The notes: generated from the sequence alone by a model not told the origin. Shown: positions 53,373-62,875, counted from the first letter of the stretch. The stretch: 64,000 nt of DNA from UBA1479 sp040218445 (GCA_040218445.1 JAVJRK010000007.1:1-64000); one strand, 5' to 3'. Program-made: numbers and translations.

Positions 53373-54035
53373 GTGACAAAAGCAACCACGGGGCTGGACC
53401 CCGCCCTTTACGACTACATTCTGGACACCACCCTGCGCGAACCGGAAATTCTTGCCAGGTTGCGCAAGGAAACGGACGATCACCCTCGGGCAATGATGCA
53501 GGTCTCCCCCGACCAGGGTCAATTATTGGGGCTGTTGGTGCAACTGATTGGTGCCAGGCGGATCATCGAAGTCGGCACTTTTACGGGATATAGTTCCCTT
53601 GCCATGGCCCTGACATTGCCCGGGGACGGCGAGTTGATCTGTTGTGATGTATCCGAGGAATATACCGCAATCGCGCGGCGTTATTGGGCCGACGCCGGCG
53701 TGGATGGGCGCGTGTCCCTGCGCCTTGCACCGGCGGTCGAAACCCTGGACGCGCTGATTGCCGAAGGGCGCAGCGGTCAATTCGACATGGCCTTCATCGA
53801 TGCGGACAAGGAAAACTATGGCAGTTATTTCGAACGCTGTCTGACCTTGCTTCGCCCCGGCGGATTGATCGCCGTTGACAACGTGCTGTGGAGCGGACGG
53901 GTCATGGACAGCGCGGACACATCCGCCGACACCCAGGCAATCCGCGCCTTCAACGCGGGCCTCAAGAACGACGACCGGGTTTCGATTTCCATGCTATCCG
54001 TGGCCGACGGCCTGACGCTTGCTTTAAAACGCTGA
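53373..54035 (+). CDS. O-methyltransferase, CCoAOMT family
   Basis: The 220-residue protein starts with GTG at 53373. It has the SAM-binding GTFTGYSSLAMA, the acidic CCDVSEEY, the metal region FDMAFIDADKENY and VDNVLWSGRV, all typical of the caffeoyl-CoA O-methyltransferase family. In bacteria these methylate catechol-like compounds and sometimes 5-hydroxyuridine in tRNA. The substrate here is unknown. Confidence 0.92.
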   Translation: MTKATTGLDPALYDYILDTTLREPEILARLRKETDDHPRAMMQVSPDQGQLLGLLVQLIGARRIIEVGTFTGYSSLAMALTLPGDGELICCDVSEEYTAIARRYWADAGVDGRVSLRLAPAVETLDALIAEGRSGQFDMAFIDADKENYGSYFERCLTLLRPGGLIAVDNVLWSGRVMDSADTSADTQAIRAFNAGLKNDDRVSISMLSVADGLTLALKR

Positions 54036-54162
54036 CCGCGGACCCGGCAGCCCCAATTGTGGCATCGCCGACACCAAATGGTCCCCTTTTCCGCCAACAA
54101 AGGCCGCGTTCCGGCGCGATACCTTCTGCCATCGGATCAACCCGATAGAAGGAGATACGACC

Positions 54163-54663
54163 ATGTTACGCACAGCAACCCAATCCCGCCCGCCCCTGGG
54201 CCTGATCGCAACGGGCGTCGTTGCCGCAAGCTTGACTGCCGCCGGTCTGCTCGCCACGAGCCTACTGGCCGCAAATATCGCCCGTGCGGCGGAACCCTTC
54301 GACCCTTCATGCGAATCCGAATTGGACCAAGGTCAGCCGATCCCGCTGGTCATCAAGGGCTTCAAAACCGGCAGTGCCGCCGTACCGCAGGATCAGGAAA
54401 AGGACATCCGCACCTATGCACAGGAAGTAGCGCCTTATTCGAAAATCTGCGTGATTGGCCAAGCGGACAAGCGCGGACCGGCTGAATTCAATGACCAATT
54501 GGCCATGGAGCGCGCCCGCGCCGTCGCGGCACGCCTGATCGGCGCCGGGATCAATCCGCAGAACTTGGCGTTATCCTCGCGGGCCGAAGCGTTCGGCGAT
54601 ACCGCACCGGATTGGTTCTGGTTCGACGGCAGCCGCCGCGTCGAAGTCATCGCCCTAAGGTAG
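54163..54663 (+). CDS. OmpA-like periplasmic protein
   Basis: A 166-residue protein with an N-terminal signal (about 1-45, with an Ala/Leu core ending in ARAAEP). The mature part resembles the OmpA C-terminal domain: PQDQEKDIRTYAQEV, ICVIGQADKRGPAEFND and MERARAVAARLIGAGI. It would bind peptidoglycan. The strong AGAAGGAGAT ribosome site supports the start at 54163. No lipobox was found. Confidence 0.82.
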   Translation: MLRTATQSRPPLGLIATGVVAASLTAAGLLATSLLAANIARAAEPFDPSCESELDQGQPIPLVIKGFKTGSAAVPQDQEKDIRTYAQEVAPYSKICVIGQADKRGPAEFNDQLAMERARAVAARLIGAGINPQNLALSSRAEAFGDTAPDWFWFDGSRRVEVIALR

Positions 54664-54672
54664 TTCTATTCA

Positions 54673-55278
54673 TCAATCCGCAGGCTTCAGGTCGCGCAAG
54701 ACATCGGTGAAACGGTCGACCGCCGCCTGAAGCGACCCATCATTGGGAAACTGAATAACGTCCGGGCCTTCTACACGGAAGGCCCGGGCGCGTTCCAGCC
54801 GCAAGGCGATTTGTTTTTCCGTTTCCCGCCCGCGTGCATCCAGGCGCGCACGCAACGTGTCATCATCCACGTTGACCGAAACAATCCGCAGATTGGAAAA
54901 TCGTGATCGGGCATCATCGATCACCGACCGGGAGGTATTGACCACGATGGTCCGCCCATCCCTTAAATCCGCCGCGATTTCAGCCGGGATGCCGTACCAC
55001 AAACCGTGAGCTCCCCAGGACAATAGATATCCGCCCAACTCGCGCCGGGCATGAAACTGGTTTTCGGTAACCGGCACATGACCCTCGCCCCCGGCCTCTG
55101 CCGGCCGGGTGATCTCTCGGCGTGGGAAGACAACATCGCCGACAGTTTTCAGGATTTCGCGGGCACCGTCGATCAAACTGTCCTTGCCGGCACCAGATGG
55201 GCCGACGACCAGAACCATGGTTCCAGTGAGAGGCGCCGTGTTCATTTCACGGACCGGGATGCGGGGAGCAGCGAACAT
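54673..55278 (-). CDS. phnN: Ribose 1,5-bisphosphate phosphokinase PhnN
   Basis: PhnN phosphorylates ribose 1,5-bisphosphate to PRPP in phosphonate use. The 201-residue protein is related to guanylate kinase: P-loop GPSGAGKDSL near residue 26, RREITRPAEAGGE and LDARGRETEKQIALRL. The other phn genes are absent from the window, so it may serve another sugar phosphate route. The start could also be at 55245; neither start has a clear ribosome site. Confidence 0.85.
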   Translation of the reverse strand: MFAAPRIPVREMNTAPLTGTMVLVVGPSGAGKDSLIDGAREILKTVGDVVFPRREITRPAEAGGEGHVPVTENQFHARRELGGYLLSWGAHGLWYGIPAEIAADLRDGRTIVVNTSRSVIDDARSRFSNLRIVSVNVDDDTLRARLDARGRETEKQIALRLERARAFRVEGPDVIQFPNDGSLQAAVDRFTDVLRDLKPAD

Positions 55279-55399
55279 GGTCGGGGTAATACACGCCCCC
55301 CATGACCGCGATGTGAACGCCGGGTGACGGTTGGGTTAAGCGCATGGTCTGTTCCCGAATGCAGGACGGCTTATCCTTCTTCCCGGACTTCGGGCGGCA

Positions 55400-56542
55400 T
55401 CAACCCGCTGCGGCGGTCTTGGTGATTTTTTTGATGGCGGCCTGAAGCTGAGACACCAGTTCGCGCCCGGTCTCGCCACCGTCACCGGCGATATTGTTGC
55501 GCAGGATAACAGTCAGGGAGTCGATATGCACCTTGACCAAATCGATGCTCGAGTCACTGTTCGGCAATCCACCGCCCGTGAACCGCATCAGGGAATTCCC
55601 AACCATTGAAACCAGCGGATATCCGAATGTCTCGCCCTGCAGCCCCAACTGATTGGCGAGCGTATTGATGCGCTGAAAATGCTCGGATTTGTCCGCGGCC
55701 GTTTCCGCTTCCGCCATGATGCGCTGCAGACTTTCCACATAATCCAGGGCAGAGCCGACATATTCCTCTTTCGATTTTTGCAGCTCTTTCTGTGCCTTGA
55801 AAAATGCCCCCTCGGTAAACAGGGCATCGGATTCATCATCGCCGCCGGCTTTCCGTTTCAGGTGATTGGGCGGCCGAAAGATGCGGATCACGCTGTCGTT
55901 CGGAAAACGTTCAAGCGCCGTCACCAAGGGGGACCGGTCAACCCGAACATCCGAAGGTTCCATCTCACGCCGGTCATTGCTGACGTCCTTGGCACTGCCG
56001 CGGCGATCCGGCCCGAAATACCCATTGTTGTAGACAAAAGGCCGTGGCCGGTTGACCAAGGTCAAAATCCGGTCGACCAAGGTATCCACCGTGACCGGCT
56101 TCAGCAGGAAATGGGTTGCTCCGAACCCCCGCGCCTCGGCGATATCCTGGGGCTCGAACGCCTTGTCCATAAGGATCACCGGCAGGAAGCGGTTCGGCGA
56201 TTCCTTATGCATGCGGACCCAGCGCACCATGGCGATTCCGTTGAGCACCTCGTCACCGATGTCGCAGATCATGAAATCGATCGTGTCGATGCGCTCTGAA
56301 ACCGGTTTTTTGGATAAGCGCCTGAGCAGGTTCAACGCTTCGTCGTTGTTGGACGCCGTCAAAACCTCGCCGACGCCCAATGCCTGGAGGAGATTATGCA
56401 TCATCCACCGGTGAGCATCGTCCCGATCGACAATCAGGGCGGTGAACGCACGCAGATTAATATTGGCCAAAGTGTTGGCCCCCTTGAGCAATCTGCGCTC
56501 CGTGTTTGTCACGGAGACATTTTTTGATAGTGGGAATCCCAC
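55400..56542 (-). CDS. Receiver-domain protein with FGPDRR motif and helical C-terminus
   Basis: The 380-residue protein starts with GTG at 56542 (an inner GTG is possible). A receiver domain spans about 30-165, with ALIVDRDDAHRW at the start, a phosphoacceptor region FMICDIGDEVLNG and FLLKPVTVD at the end. After it comes YNNGYFGPDRRG, a motif frequent in alphaproteobacterial receiver proteins. The rest is helical with AEAETAADKSEHFQRINTL and a possible phosphotransfer-like bundle near the end. There is no DNA-binding domain. The start codon lies within a perfect palindrome, GTGGGAATCCCAC (56530-56542). The partner kinase is unknown. Confidence 0.8.
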   Translation of the reverse strand: MGFPLSKNVSVTNTERRLLKGANTLANINLRAFTALIVDRDDAHRWMMHNLLQALGVGEVLTASNNDEALNLLRRLSKKPVSERIDTIDFMICDIGDEVLNGIAMVRWVRMHKESPNRFLPVILMDKAFEPQDIAEARGFGATHFLLKPVTVDTLVDRILTLVNRPRPFVYNNGYFGPDRRGSAKDVSNDRREMEPSDVRVDRSPLVTALERFPNDSVIRIFRPPNHLKRKAGGDDESDALFTEGAFFKAQKELQKSKEEYVGSALDYVESLQRIMAEAETAADKSEHFQRINTLANQLGLQGETFGYPLVSMVGNSLMRFTGGGLPNSDSSIDLVKVHIDSLTVILRNNIAGDGGETGRELVSQLQAAIKKITKTAAAG

Positions 56543-56699
56543 CCTCGGTTCATCAAAGTCAAATGCATGAAACGGTCGCGGTCAACCCAGCCGAAAGTTA
56601 GGGTTTTAAAATACAGAAACGGACCCGTTTCCAAATCGGAAAAACCATGAAAAAGTGTGCCCTACCAAGGGTTAAACCAGACCAAACGAAGGAAACACC

Positions 56700-57491
56700 A
56701 TGACCACCATGTTCGATCTCACGGGCAAAGTCGCATTGATAACCGGGTCAAGCCGGGGAATCGGCAAGGCCATCGCCGAAGCCTATGCCCGCCAAGGCGC
56801 CAAGGTGGTGATTTCCTCAAGAAAGCTGGACGTTTGCGAAACCGTGGCCGATGTCATCAATCAAGAAAACGCGGACGGCCCCGGCGAAGCCATGGCCGCG
56901 GCGTGCAACGTCTCGGATGCAGAACAACTGAGCGATCTCGTTGGAAAAGTGATTAAAACCTGGGGCAAGATCGACATCCTGGTCTGCAATGCTGCGGTCA
57001 ATCCCTACCACGGCCCCATGTCCGGGATCGACGACGGCGCCTGGGAAAAAATCCTGCAGGTCAATGTCACCAACGTATTGAAACTGTGCAATCTGGCCCT
57101 ACCGGACATGGCAAAACGCCGTGACGGATCGGTGATCTTGATTTCATCCGTGGGCGGCCTGAAAGGTTCCATGAATTTGGGGGCCTATGCCGTGTCAAAG
57201 GCCGCCGATATGCAGCTTGCCCGCAACCTGGCCGTGGAATGGGGCCCTCACAACATTCGCGCCAACGCCATCGCACCGGGCCTGATCAAGACCGATTTCG
57301 CCAAGGCTCTGTGGGAAGACCCGGAAGCCCGCGCCAGGGCCGAGGCCGCCTACCCCCTGGGCCGCCTGGGCGACCCGGAAGACATTACCGGCACCGCCAT
57401 CCTGCTGGCATCTCAAGCCGGCAGTTTCATCACCGGACAGACCATCGTCGTCGATGGTGGTGGCGTTGCCGCCGGAAACAGATACAGTTAA
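56700..57491 (+). CDS. Short-chain dehydrogenase/reductase
   Basis: The 263-residue enzyme has the nucleotide-binding TGSSRGIGKAIAEAY, the NAG-like region VCNAAVNPYHGP, the catalytic Ser in LISSVGG, Tyr and Lys in GAYAVSKAAD, and the tail ITGQTIVVDGGGVAAG. A good ribosome site (AAGGAA) lies before the ATG. Sequence features resemble SDR family members acting on alcohols or hydroxyacyl compounds, but the substrate is not known. Confidence 0.93.
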   Translation: MTTMFDLTGKVALITGSSRGIGKAIAEAYARQGAKVVISSRKLDVCETVADVINQENADGPGEAMAAACNVSDAEQLSDLVGKVIKTWGKIDILVCNAAVNPYHGPMSGIDDGAWEKILQVNVTNVLKLCNLALPDMAKRRDGSVILISSVGGLKGSMNLGAYAVSKAADMQLARNLAVEWGPHNIRANAIAPGLIKTDFAKALWEDPEARARAEAAYPLGRLGDPEDITGTAILLASQAGSFITGQTIVVDGGGVAAGNRYS

Positions 57492-57515
57492 TCGCGATTA
57501 AAAAAGGAGATCGCC

Positions 57516-58349
57516 ATGTGTCGTTGGCTTGCCTATGCGGGACCGCCGATCTTCTTGGATAGCCTGTTGCTGCGCCCGGAAAACTCGCTGGCGCGGCAAA
57601 GCCTGTCCGCCCTTGAAAGCGTGCATGTGGTCAATGCCGACGGCTTCGGCATCGGCTGGTATGGTGAACGTGAACAGCCCGGCCTTTACAAGGACATCCT
57701 GCCCGCATGGAATGACGTGAACCTGTTGAACATTTCCGAACAGGTGAAATCCCACCTGTTTTTCGGCCATGTGCGCGCGACCACCGGCACCTCCGTCAAC
57801 CGCACCAATTGCCATCCGTTCCGCCACGGCAAATGGCTGTTCATGCACAACGGCGCGATCGGCGGGTTTGAAAAGGTCCGCCGGACACTTACCTTCGCAG
57901 TGGCCCCGGAATTGTTTTCCGGCATCCAAGGCACCACGGACAGCGAGATTTTCTTTCACCTGCTGTTGACCTACGGCCTGGAAGACGACCCTGAACAAGC
58001 CATCCGGAAAGCCATTCAAACCATCGAAGCCGCCCAGACCGATGCCGGTGTCACCGATCCCTTCTACATGACCATCGCCGTGACGGATGGCCAAAGCATC
58101 TGGGCCATGCGTCATGCCTCATCGGGACATGTGCCCACGCTCTACGTGGGCATGGGAGCCAAACCTCATGACCTGACGGATACGGTTACCGTCGCCACGG
58201 GCACGGCCATCATCATCCTGTCGGAACCGCTGGATGATGATCTCACACAATGGACCGCGATTGAGCCGGATCATCTTGTCGTGGCAGGCGACGGTGCGAT
58301 CTCCGTCACGCCGTTTTCAATCTGCCCCCCCCCGGACGGCGCCCCATGA
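57516..58349 (+). CDS. Class II glutamine amidotransferase, YafJ/EgtC type
   Basis: The 277-residue protein begins MCRWLAYAGPP, so the catalytic Cys is residue 2 after Met removal. Further family features are DGFGIGWYG, FGHVRATTG, TNCHPFRHGKWLFMHNG and GTTDSEIFF. This group includes YafJ and EgtC, which act on gamma-glutamyl compounds. Its start has an AAAGGAGA site. The stop overlaps the next start by four bases (ATGA). Confidence 0.92.
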   Translation: MCRWLAYAGPPIFLDSLLLRPENSLARQSLSALESVHVVNADGFGIGWYGEREQPGLYKDILPAWNDVNLLNISEQVKSHLFFGHVRATTGTSVNRTNCHPFRHGKWLFMHNGAIGGFEKVRRTLTFAVAPELFSGIQGTTDSEIFFHLLLTYGLEDDPEQAIRKAIQTIEAAQTDAGVTDPFYMTIAVTDGQSIWAMRHASSGHVPTLYVGMGAKPHDLTDTVTVATGTAIIILSEPLDDDLTQWTAIEPDHLVVAGDGAISVTPFSICPPPDGAP

Positions 58350-59173
58350 CCAGAGCATGCGCGTCACCTGTCGCGGCGGTTGCCTTGTTGGTCATGCTAA
58401 GCGGCCCGGCCCTGGCATGGAAGAACGGCCCACCCGACAACAAGGTCACCAACAGTGCCGCCGATTGCCTGACACCCCCCTATTCCACCCATGACTGGAT
58501 CGCCGACCAGGCACGGGAGATGTTGCCGCCTGCAGCCCGGGCGTGGCTGACCCCGCACCACGCCTTGATGCTGATCGGAACCGAAGCACCGGATTACGCA
58601 AAAATCCGCCTGCAATGCGGCGTTCCGAACCAAGGTTATAATGATACCGGTCAGGGGCGGCATGACCTACGGTTCGACGATTTTGGCACCGTCACCTTCG
58701 ACCTGCCCGCAGCGCGTGCGCAGGAAGAATATGACAAGGCCGTCCTGGCCTACCGGGCGGGCAATCCCGGCCATGCGGCTTATTACCTAGGGGCCGCCAT
58801 GCATTACATCGGCGACTTGGCGCAGTACGGGCATACCATCAAGGGCGAAAGCCATCATGCCGAGGTCGAAGACTGGGCCGGCCGGCACACACCGTCGCTT
58901 ACGGGCGGCGGCATGTTCGAAAAATTCATCACGCCTGACGGCCTGGAACCGCGCCGGGCTTACGATGCCGTCATCCGCACGGGCATGCATACCTGGGGCG
59001 GGCGGGCACCCTTGCTTCCGCCGGATGAAATGGACAACAGGTTTTCCCCCGATATGGCCGCCGATGACCCTTTCGTCATCAGCGTCGGCCATTCCCTGAA
59101 CAGGGCCGTGAACGAAGCCGCGGACATGTTGTTCGGATTTTACGAAACCGTCGTTAAGACGGCAGAGCGTTAA
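58346..59173 (+). CDS. Zinc-dependent phospholipase C-like exported protein
   Basis: A 275-residue protein with a signal peptide of about 25 residues ending in GPALA, after which the mature protein would begin with Trp (WKNGPPDNK). In bacterial zinc phospholipase C the N-terminal Trp is a zinc ligand. Other candidate ligands are His in STHDWIADQA, His in TPHHALMLIG, AMHYIGDLAQYGH and GESHHAEVEDW. It is coupled to the amidotransferase gene and overlaps the FkbM-type gene tail to tail. Activity and substrate are inferred from the family only. Confidence 0.8.
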   Translation: MTRACASPVAAVALLVMLSGPALAWKNGPPDNKVTNSAADCLTPPYSTHDWIADQAREMLPPAARAWLTPHHALMLIGTEAPDYAKIRLQCGVPNQGYNDTGQGRHDLRFDDFGTVTFDLPAARAQEEYDKAVLAYRAGNPGHAAYYLGAAMHYIGDLAQYGHTIKGESHHAEVEDWAGRHTPSLTGGGMFEKFITPDGLEPRRAYDAVIRTGMHTWGGRAPLLPPDEMDNRFSPDMAADDPFVISVGHSLNRAVNEAADMLFGFYETVVKTAER

Positions 59174-60048
59174 GCCTCAAGAACCGGTGCCACGGGCCAG
59201 GCTTCCGCCACGGCATCCATTGTCGAAAACAGAACGTTGAAGACATAGGGCGAGGTCAGCATCGTGCTGTCCGGAACCAGGGCCGGCAGAGAATCCTTCT
59301 GGCCGAACGCAAAGGTGTCGTAGCCGCGGTCTTTCATATGGGCCCGCAACATTTCCTGACTGGCTCCCATTTGCTGCAATCCGAAACCGTTGATTTCGCA
59401 GACGACAAAGGGCACACGGTCAGGCGCGAAAAACTCGCCCCCGCCTTTCAGCACGGTCAGTTCCGCCCCTTCCGTATCGATCTTGACCGCTCGGCAGATG
59501 TGGAAACCTTCCGAACCGGTCAGCGTGTCCAACCGGGTCGATGGATAGCTGTCTTTTTCGGGGTTTTCCCGGGACTGCTTATTGAAGTCGTGCAGGCCCG
59601 GATCCCAAAGAGCATGGCCGCCGTCGTTATCCGCATTGCGGAAGAATTCGATGGTGCCGTCCGTTTCGGACGCGACCTTGTTGACGGCCGTCACATTGCC
59701 CCGTTCATTCAAGGCCATAAGGTCCGTCAACCAGGCGAAATTATCCGCATTGGGCTCAAGCACCATCACCTGACCATCGTCACCGACAAGATGGGACGCC
59801 AGAAGCGAGAAAAACCCGATATGCCCGCCCACGTCGAGAAACCGGTCACCCGGGCGTAAAATCCTGAGCAAAAGAAAAGATAAGGATTCTTCGTAAAGGC
59901 GGCCTTCGCTGATCGGTGTGACGATCATGCGATGAGACATCTGCGCAAGATCGACGCGCAGTTTCAAGGTGACGGGTTTTCCCGCCAACTCAAGGTTCAC
60001 GGCGATCGTATGAACGCCCTCGGTGGGCAAAGTTTGCGGTGCGGTCAT
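59170..60048 (-). CDS. FkbM-family methyltransferase
   Basis: The 292-residue protein has a SAM-binding domain with FLDVGGHIGFFSLLASHLVG, VLEPNADNFAWL and a conserved IDTEGAELTVLKGG. FkbM proteins methylate sugars or polyketides, but many members are found with surface glycans. No glycan genes are next to it. A GAGGAGA ribosome site lies before the ATG at 60048. Confidence 0.9.
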   Translation of the reverse strand: MTAPQTLPTEGVHTIAVNLELAGKPVTLKLRVDLAQMSHRMIVTPISEGRLYEESLSFLLLRILRPGDRFLDVGGHIGFFSLLASHLVGDDGQVMVLEPNADNFAWLTDLMALNERGNVTAVNKVASETDGTIEFFRNADNDGGHALWDPGLHDFNKQSRENPEKDSYPSTRLDTLTGSEGFHICRAVKIDTEGAELTVLKGGGEFFAPDRVPFVVCEINGFGLQQMGASQEMLRAHMKDRGYDTFAFGQKDSLPALVPDSTMLTSPYVFNVLFSTMDAVAEAWPVAPVLEA

Positions 60049-60105
60049 CGGGTCTCCTCTCCCGCCAAATTCAGCGGCAGGAGAAGAGTTTACCCGTTGG
60101 CGGGA

Positions 60106-61434
60106 CTAGGCCGCCATACCCCTGTTGCCGCGGTTTCCACCCTGGGGGCCGCGCCGGTTGCGCCCGCCGCCCCGCTTAGGACCGCCATTGCCTGGCCCCT
60201 TACGGCCTTGGCCCTGCTGGCCACGTCCGCGGCCCTGGCCACGACTTTGCCCCCGGTTTCCCGGACCCGTGTCGTTGGCCACGGAATTGGCGATATCGGC
60301 TGCATGATAGGGATGTTCTTCGAAGGTCGGCAGCGGCTGGCGGATACAGCGTTCGATATCCTTCAGGTTGCCGCGTTCGTCATGGGCACAGAAGGAAATG
60401 GCGATCCCCGACGCGCCGGCCCGCGCCGTGCGGCCGATGCGGTGAACGTAGCTTTCCGGGTCGTTCGGCAGATCGAAGTTGATGACATGGGTCACGCCGT
60501 CCACATCGATGCCACGGGCGGCGATGTCCGTCGCCACCAGAGCACGGATGCGGCCGTCACGAAACCCCTTCAACGCGCGTTGACGGGCGTTCTGTGCCTT
60601 GTTGCCGTGGATCGCATCGGATGCCACACCGGCCTGATGCAGATGCCGGGCGACCCGATCCGCGCCATGTTTCGTGCGTGTAAAGATCAGGACACGCTCG
60701 ATCCCTTCGTCGTTCATCAGATCGCACAGCAAGGCACGCTTGTTGTCCTTGGCGACGAACAGCACACGCTGTTCGACTTTTTCCGCCGTGGTCGCGGCGG
60801 GGGCAACCTCGACCCGCACGGGATCGTTCAGAAGTTCCCCGGCAAGGCCTTCGACGGTTTTCGGCATGGTCGCCGAAAACAGCACGGTCTGACGGTTGGC
60901 GGGCAGCACCTGGGCAATCCGTTTGACGTCGCCGATGAAGCCCATGTCGAGCATGCGGTCGGCTTCGTCCAGCACAAAAACCTCGATACCGTCCAATTGC
61001 ACATGGCGCTGTTTCATCAGGTCCATCAAGCGGCCTGGGGTGGCGACCAGAATATGGGCACCTTTCGCCATGCCGGAAATTTGCGGACGCATAGAGGTTC
61101 CGCCGAACACCGTCTGAATACGCAGGTGCAAGTGGCGGCCGTAGTTCCGCAGACTGTCCGTGATCTGGCCCGCAAGCTCACGCGTCGGCGCCAAAATCAG
61201 AGCATAGGGGCGGTTGGGCCGGGCCTTGCGCGACTGGGCTGCGAAACCTTGCAGGATCGGCAACGCAAAGGACGCGGTCTTGCCGGTCCCCGTCTGCGCC
61301 ACGCCAAGAAGGTCACGCCCTTCGACCAGCGGCGGAATTGATTTTTCCTGAATGGGAGTGGGAGTGGTGTAGCCTTCGTCGCTCAGCGCACGAAGGATGG
61401 GTTGGGCCAGATTGAGGCCCGAAAAGTCAGTCAT
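60106..61434 (-). CDS. rhlE: DEAD-box RNA helicase, RhlE type
   Basis: The 442-residue helicase has the Q motif region (TPTPIQEKSIPPL), Walker A AQTGTGKTASF, VLDEADRMLDMGF, SATMPKTV and HRIGRTARAGASG. The C-terminal 60 residues are Arg/Gly-rich repeats (RGQGRGRGQQG type), typical for RNA-binding tails of RhlE and DeaD-like proteins. The upstream 310-base region without genes may carry a regulated leader, as cold-responsive helicases often have; this is inference. Confidence 0.93.
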   Translation of the reverse strand: MTDFSGLNLAQPILRALSDEGYTTPTPIQEKSIPPLVEGRDLLGVAQTGTGKTASFALPILQGFAAQSRKARPNRPYALILAPTRELAGQITDSLRNYGRHLHLRIQTVFGGTSMRPQISGMAKGAHILVATPGRLMDLMKQRHVQLDGIEVFVLDEADRMLDMGFIGDVKRIAQVLPANRQTVLFSATMPKTVEGLAGELLNDPVRVEVAPAATTAEKVEQRVLFVAKDNKRALLCDLMNDEGIERVLIFTRTKHGADRVARHLHQAGVASDAIHGNKAQNARQRALKGFRDGRIRALVATDIAARGIDVDGVTHVINFDLPNDPESYVHRIGRTARAGASGIAISFCAHDERGNLKDIERCIRQPLPTFEEHPYHAADIANSVANDTGPGNRGQSRGQGRGRGQQGQGRKGPGNGGPKRGGGRNRRGPQGGNRGNRGMAA

Positions 61435-61744
61435 TTCGATTTTGTTCTTTCTCGATCAATAAATCATCGCCCGCGCGGCCCCACGTGATCCAGCGGGGCC
61501 GACGGGATCGCCGGCATCATGCAAGCATTCTCGGCCGGGCTTGCATCCTTGCAGTGGCCCGCCTCACGAAACGCCCGCATTTGTCGGTAAGAAAGAAGTC
61601 CGGGTCGCTATTAAAGGCCCGGCACGCGATCGAAATTCGACCTGGGTGGGAGTGTCGCTGGCCACACAAGGCGCCGATGGGACCGGGAAGTCAAGGGATT
61701 TCAATGCATACCTCCCCTGCTTCCGAGCGCCATGCCGCCGGGGA
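61435..61744. other. Intergenic region between sodB and the RNA helicase gene
   Basis: About 310 bases without a supported gene. It holds the helicase promoter and leader, both read leftwards. No terminator with T tract for sodB and no operator was recognised. Confidence 0.5.
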
Positions 61745-62368
61745 TCAGGCTGCCAGCGTTTGCGGATCGCCCTCTGTCGCCAGGCATTTTTCAACGAAGG
61801 TCCAATCGACCAAATGGTCGAAAAAAGCTTCAAGGAATGCCTGACGGGCGTTCTGATAATCCAGATAATAGGCATGCTCCCACAGATCGCAGGTCAGCAA
61901 CGGCTTCAATCCCTGGGTCTGGGGAAGGCCGGCGTTGGCCGTGCTGAGCACGCCAAGCGTTCCGTCCGCCTGTTCAACCAGCCAGACCCAACCGGATCCG
62001 AACCGGGCCATGCCTTCGCTGATGAACTTGGTGCGAAGCTGCGGCAAACTGCCGAACGTCTCGGTGATCTTTGTCGCCAGATCACCCTGGGGCTCTTTGG
62101 CCGGGTTCGGCGTCATGCACAGCCAGAAGAACCCATGGTTCCAGGCCTGTGCCGCGTTGTTGAACACGCTCTGATCATCTTTTTCATGGGCTCTGCAAGC
62201 GACATCCAACAAATCCATCCCGGCGTAATCCGTGCCCTCCACGGCAGCATTCAGTTTGTCGACATAGGCGCGATGGTGTTTGCCGTGATGGAAGTTAAGC
62301 GTCTGTTCCGACATTTGCGGCAACAAGGCATCGGCGGCATAGGGAAGATCGGGAAGATTGAAAGTCAT
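61745..62368 (-). CDS. sodB: Iron/manganese superoxide dismutase
   Basis: The 207-residue enzyme removes superoxide. It has the metal ligands in TLNFHHGKHHRAY, QAWNHGFFW, and CDLWEHAYYLDY, the signature of Fe/Mn superoxide dismutases. There is no signal peptide, so it is cytoplasmic. The ATG at 62368 has an AAGGAGA site; an upstream ATG at 62386 adds six residues without support. The pattern AWNH and lineage favour the iron form. Confidence 0.96.
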   Translation of the reverse strand: MTFNLPDLPYAADALLPQMSEQTLNFHHGKHHRAYVDKLNAAVEGTDYAGMDLLDVACRAHEKDDQSVFNNAAQAWNHGFFWLCMTPNPAKEPQGDLATKITETFGSLPQLRTKFISEGMARFGSGWVWLVEQADGTLGVLSTANAGLPQTQGLKPLLTCDLWEHAYYLDYQNARQAFLEAFFDHLVDWTFVEKCLATEGDPQTLAA

Positions 62369-62431
62369 AAAGGTCTCCTTCTTCATTCATGGGGAGTAAT
62401 TGATCGGCCGGCGACGGTGCCGGCCGATGGA

Positions 62432-62875
62432 CTAGGAGTCTTGCCGCCCCGAAACCATGGCGCGGAATTCCTCGATCTTGTCTCCAAGCACGGCCAAACC
62501 TTGTTTGGTCGCTTCCTTGGCATCCGTCCATTCGCCCTTGGCCGATTTCTTCAATTCGGCGATTTGCTGGTTGAGCGCGTCACGTTGACGATCAATGGCC
62601 GCGCGGGCTTCGCGCCATTCTTCTTTAACCTCGTCGGCGGCATCGGCGCCCGCTTCCTTGGCCTTGGAGGTCGCCTCATCAAGCTTACCGTCGAGCACCT
62701 TGGCCTGCTTTTGAGCCCAGTCGGCGAAGGCGTCCATGGTTTCCCCGGACGAAGTTTCAGACGGGGCCTGCTTGTCGGCCGCAGCCGCAGCCGGTGCGCC
62801 CGACATCACGGCGGCAATCGCTGCAGTGGCAGCCATCAGGGTCATCGGTTTTCGAATGTGAGTTCGATAGGTCAT
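62432..62875 (-). CDS. Exported helical protein with coiled-coil, apolipoprotein-like
   Basis: From the ATG at 62875 the product has 147 residues: a signal peptide (about 1-32, Met/Ala-rich, ending in APAAAAA) and a helical mature part with repeats such as KLDEATSKAKEAGADAADEV and QIAELKKSAKGEWTDAKEA. Such amphipathic repeats resemble LEA-like or apolipoprotein-like proteins. GAGGAGC precedes the ATG. It lies between sodB and the ECF sigma gene, so a stress role is possible but unproven. Confidence 0.75.
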   Translation of the reverse strand: MTYRTHIRKPMTLMAATAAIAAVMSGAPAAAAADKQAPSETSSGETMDAFADWAQKQAKVLDGKLDEATSKAKEAGADAADEVKEEWREARAAIDRQRDALNQQIAELKKSAKGEWTDAKEATKQGLAVLGDKIEEFRAMVSGRQDS

